This document shows positions 6,566-8,122 of a stretch of DNA of 8,122 bases, piece by piece. Below the pieces are notes generated by a model, which was given only the letters and a program-made list of their open reading frames with translations, did not search any database and was not told the DNA's origin. Position 1 is the stretch's first letter. Each line of letters opens with the position of its first letter. The stretch lies in assembly GCA_900319895.1 (NCBI GenBank), contig ONQK01000020.1, forward strand, positions 1-8,122, read 5' to 3'. This DNA comes from an uncultured Prevotella sp. (GTDB taxonomy: Bacteria; Bacteroidota; Bacteroidia; Bacteroidales; Bacteroidaceae). The position numbers and the translations under genes are program-made.

Positions 6566-7591
6566 GTGTTTAGATTCGAGGAACATAATTATTTGTGGCT
6601 ATTGTTGTTAATCCCGCTTTTGCTGTTGCTGGGGATTAACGCCTTCCGCACGCGCCGGAGAAAGCTTGCTCGCCTGGGCGAAAAGCCTTTGATCAGGGCA
6701 ATGTCGCATCGTGTGTCGGCACAGCGGCGCCGGGTGAAGTTTTATTTGTGCCTGCTTGCCGTGGCCATGCTTGTTTTGACCTTGGCACGCCCACAAGTAG
6801 GCACGGTGGTGAGCAGCGACAAGCGTTCCGGACTAGAAATTATGGTAGCCTTGGATATCAGCCGCTCAATGATGGCGGAAGACGTTTCCCCCTCCCGCTT
6901 ACAGAAGAGTAAAATGATGATAGAACAACTCATCAACAGCTTTGTAGACGATAAAATAGGGCTGGTTGTCTTTGCCGGGGATGCTTTTGTGCAACTGCCT
7001 TTGACCATGGACCATGTCACGGCGAAGATGTTCCTGCAAACCGTTAATTGCAACATCGTCAGCGATCAAGGAACGGACATTGCCCAAGCCATTGATTTGG
7101 CCTCAAGAAGTTTTACCTCAAATACGGCAATCGGCAAGGTAATCATCTTGGTGACCGATGGCGAAGACCATGAAGGAGGCGTTGAAGAAGCAATCGCAGA
7201 AGCGAAAAAGCGCGGCATCCACACGTTTGTCCTGGGGGTGGGGAAGACGGAGGGCGCACCGGTGCCCGTTGGTGGGGGGAAATACCTCAAAGATGAGAAC
7301 AACGAGCATGTGCTGTCGGCCCTGAACGAGCAGATGTGCAGGCAAATAGCCGAAAAGGGCGGCGGCAAATACATCCATGTGGTCAGTGGAAATGCGGCAC
7401 AGAAGGCGTTGAACCATTCACTCTCAAAGTTGCAGAAAGGAGAGGTACAAGACATCACTTACGATGAGTTTGCCGAGCAGTTTCAGCTGTTTGCACTGTT
7501 CACGTTTATCCTGTTGGCAGTGGAAATGTGTATTCGTGAGGCAGAAAACCTCTTTTTTAGACGCATAAACTTGTTTAAAAGAAAGCATTGA
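6566..7591 (+). CDS. batB: BatB, inner-membrane vWA-domain aerotolerance protein
   Basis: A 341-residue paralogue of the preceding BatA with the same plan: hydrophobic helices at about residues 10-24 and 58-76 (ending LTLARPQ), a von Willebrand A domain at about 90-290, and a C-terminal membrane helix at about 307-323. The MIDAS is complete: D97-x-S99-x-S101 in ALDISRSM, T170 in DQGTDIA, and D198 in VTDGED. Family stretches GDAFVQLPLTMDH and TFVLGVGKTEGAPVP are present, as is a short positively charged C-terminal tail. The start is GTG 6566, whose product begins MFRFEEHNYLW as expected. The leader is A-rich with no Shine-Dalgarno site. The TGA stop is one base from the next start (TGACATG), indicating translational coupling to batC. 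It likely forms a complex with BatA and BatC (inferred). Confidence 0.9.
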   Translation: MFRFEEHNYLWLLLLIPLLLLLGINAFRTRRRKLARLGEKPLIRAMSHRVSAQRRRVKFYLCLLAVAMLVLTLARPQVGTVVSSDKRSGLEIMVALDISRSMMAEDVSPSRLQKSKMMIEQLINSFVDDKIGLVVFAGDAFVQLPLTMDHVTAKMFLQTVNCNIVSDQGTDIAQAIDLASRSFTSNTAIGKVIILVTDGEDHEGGVEEAIAEAKKRGIHTFVLGVGKTEGAPVPVGGGKYLKDENNEHVLSALNEQMCRQIAEKGGGKYIHVVSGNAAQKALNHSLSKLQKGEVQDITYDEFAEQFQLFALFTFILLAVEMCIREAENLFFRRINLFKRKH

Positions 7592-7592
7592 C

Positions 7593-8122
7593 ATGGTAAG
7601 AGTATTGCTGAACATAATCCTATTGCTGACATTGGCGACAACGGCTTGTGCACAAGACGACCGCCAGGGCATTCGCAGGGGCAATCGGTTGTATCGAAAA
7701 AGTGAGTTCGCACTCTCCGAGACAGAATACCGGAAAGCCGTTTCTGAACGGGCAAATAACCCGCAAGCCATTTATAACCTCGGTTGTGCACTGATGATGC
7801 AAGAGAAAGACTCGCTGGCTGTTGACATGTTCAAGAAGGCAGCCCAATTGGAGCCGACCCCCAGGCGCCGCGCGATGGCCTTTCATAACATTGGCGTAAT
7901 TTTTCAAAACCGGCAAGCTTATGCCGAGGCCATTGAGGCTTATGCACAATCGTTGAGGAACAATCCTGGCGATGACGAGACGCGCTATAACCTGGCTTTA
8001 TGCCAGAAATTGCTGAAACAAAGCCCAAGTCAGCAAAATCAGCAAGGGGGAGGCGGCAATGGCGACCAGAAAGACAAGAAGCAGGACGAGAAGGGCAAAA
8101 ATGACAATAAAAAAGATCAAAA
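7593..8122 (+). CDS. batC: BatC-like TPR protein, N-terminal part (3' end outside window)
   Basis: The frame opens at ATG 7593, one base after the batB stop, and stays open to the right edge, giving 176 residues without a stop. A signal peptide occupies about residues 1-20 (hydrophobic LLNIILLLTLATT, then ACA-Q). The cysteine at 19 lacks a good lipobox, so signal peptidase I cleavage is favoured over lipidation. Tetratricopeptide-like repeats follow at about 25-57, 59-90 (YNLGCALMMQEKDSLAVDMFKK) and 96-127 (AFHNIGVIFQNRQAYAEAI), with a further helix at 130-142. After about residue 144 comes a low-complexity Gln/Gly then Lys/Asp/Glu/Asn-rich stretch that continues off the edge. Position, signal peptide, repeats and charged tail agree with BatC, a periplasmic partner of BatA and BatB. 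BatD and BatE would be expected next. Confidence 0.85.
   Translation, partial: MVRVLLNIILLLTLATTACAQDDRQGIRRGNRLYRKSEFALSETEYRKAVSERANNPQAIYNLGCALMMQEKDSLAVDMFKKAAQLEPTPRRRAMAFHNIGVIFQNRQAYAEAIEAYAQSLRNNPGDDETRYNLALCQKLLKQSPSQQNQQGGGGNGDQKDKKQDEKGKNDNKKDQ

Noticed and set aside
7066..7458. 130-codon - strand frame opposite batB
   Set aside because: Antisense to the conserved vWA domain of BatB; Ser/Pro/Phe-rich translation typical of a shadow frame.
1..8122. CRISPR arrays, tRNA or rRNA genes, insertion sequences, phage or toxin-antitoxin modules
   Set aside because: Both strands were read by eye; no regularly spaced repeats, cloverleaf-like sequence, transposase-like product or terminal inverted repeats were noticed.

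Overview
The window looks like a chromosomal fragment from a Bacteroidota bacterium, most likely order Bacteroidales and Prevotella-like. The evidence is the gene set (a MoxR/Bat aerotolerance operon in the Bacteroidales order), a Bacteroidales-type promoter (a TAnnTTTG -7 element) in the one substantial intergenic gap, scarce Shine-Dalgarno sites and A-rich leaders. Genus cannot be assigned from this sequence alone. All genes lie on the + strand. No tRNA, rRNA, mobile element, CRISPR array or phage signal is visible.

Region 1 (1-2323) holds RNA-modification housekeeping genes and a regulator. The 3' end of an RlmI-type 23S rRNA methyltransferase gene overlaps the start of tilS (tRNA-Ile lysidine synthetase). 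A TetR/AcrR-family regulator gene follows after a 30-base gap and probably shares the transcript.

Region 2 (2324-2531) is an AT-rich spacer. It carries a weak terminator-like hairpin and, nearer the next gene, a candidate promoter with a small dyad overlapping its -7 element.

Region 3 (2532-8122, running off the right edge) is a tightly packed operon: moxR-type AAA+ ATPase, DUF58/vWA protein, a signal-peptide membrane protein with two further predicted membrane segments (DUF4381-like position), BatA (vWA), BatB (vWA) and the start of BatC (TPR). Gaps between genes range from 1 to 55 bases. BatD and BatE would be expected beyond the right edge.

The likely joint picture, from family knowledge plus inference, is as follows. 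The cytosolic MoxR ATPase works with the cytosolic MIDAS-bearing DUF58 protein on an inner-membrane complex. That complex is built from BatA and BatB, whose MIDAS domains are predicted to be periplasmic, together with the DUF4381-like protein and a periplasmic TPR protein. The system is linked to envelope integrity and oxidative or aerobic stress tolerance, but its molecular substrate is unsettled.

I do not see a clearly novel system. The less ordinary points are the architecture of the DUF4381-position protein, several GTG starts, and the intergenic regulatory region next to an orphan TetR gene.
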